Source: JBQTIM01 sp052388135 (GTDB lineage Bacteria > Elusimicrobiota > Elusimicrobia > FEN-1173). From it: 5,817 bases of DNA. Below the pieces are notes generated by a model. It worked only from the letters and a program-made list of their open reading frames with translations. It was not told where the DNA came from and ran no database searches. Positions within the stretch are counted from its first letter, which is position 1; the number at the start of each line of letters is the position of its first letter. The position numbers and the translations under genes are program-made. Location: positions 1 through 5,817 of the forward strand of contig JBQTIM010000043.1 in the NCBI GenBank assembly GCA_052388135.1. The letters are read 5' to 3'. Of the stretch, positions 5,655 through 5,817 are shown in pieces.

Positions 5655-5817
5655 GCCCGAATTCCCCGGTTGGATCGTGGGATTCGACGTAAAATCCGGG
5701 GCTTTTTCCTTCACAAAAAAGTTCGACCGTAGTCCGGGCTACGCTCTCACTTTTTTGTTTCGTAAAAATCCCCGTCTTTTCCGTCTCGGTCCTCGCGCCC
5801 AACCGGGGAATCCGGGC
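5655..5817. repeat. 163-bp imperfect palindrome
   Basis: The outer arms GCCCGAATTCCCCGGTTGG (5655-5673) and CCAACCGGGGAATCCGGGC (5799-5817) are inverted copies with one mismatch in 19. Perfect inner arms ACAAAAAAGT (5713-5722) and ACTTTTTTGT (5749-5758) share the same centre at about 5735.5. So do CGTAG (5728-5732) and CTACG (5739-5743) at the tip. Between the arms the two halves still match in patches (for example CGGGG-TTTTT blocks). No reading frame of note lies inside. It may be a dispersed repeat, or a strong RNA hairpin ending a gene beyond the window. It touches the MITE-like element on its left and stops exactly at the window end. Confidence 0.75.

Noticed and set aside
5463..5817. 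CRISPR array
   Set aside because: The repeats are inverted and single, with no evenly spaced direct repeats and no cas genes.

Overview
The window is GC-rich, tightly packed bacterial DNA in which every supportable gene lies on the minus strand. Transcription therefore runs from high to low coordinates. The best guess for the source is an uncultured Omnitrophota-like (or related Elusimicrobiota/PVC-side) bacterium. This is an inference. It rests mainly on the large secreted protein at the left, whose 'HIQDAHN...Q', 'VVGLEGAAG.FDL' and 'GGFHT' pattern I remember from proteins of those lineages, and on the interspersed palindromic repeats. No ribosomal RNA or other phylogenetic marker is present to confirm it.

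Layout from the right (upstream) end: a 163-bp imperfect palindrome (5655-5817) abuts an AT-rich, MITE-like element of about 190 bp (5463-5654) bounded by TA dinucleotides. Neither codes for protein. Next comes a compact cluster: a 77-residue coiled-coil protein of ZapB-like type (5160-5393), zapA (4862-5155) and rarA (3464-4810). A gap of about 320 bp follows, carrying a 112-bp palindromic repeat of the 'GTCATTGCGAG' type, and then a 5-formyltetrahydrofolate cyclo-ligase gene (2537-3145). After a gap of about 200 bp comes a large exported protein (start 2329) that runs off the left edge. Its frame is broken by one in-frame TAA at 1571-1573.

The coiled-coil/ZapA pair should act at the FtsZ ring. 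RarA is a replication-fork ATPase, and the cyclo-ligase returns 5-formyl-THF to the active folate pool. A zapA/cyclo-ligase neighbourhood is common in bacteria and often has the 6S RNA gene between them; here rarA and a repeat lie between. The exported protein is unrelated to this housekeeping cluster and has its own strong Shine-Dalgarno sequence.

I see no defence system, CRISPR array, tRNA, rRNA or intact transposase. The points most worth following are the interrupted Tiki/ChaN-like secreted protein, the two adjacent palindromic elements at the right end, and a possible leaderless promoter in front of the cell-division pair.
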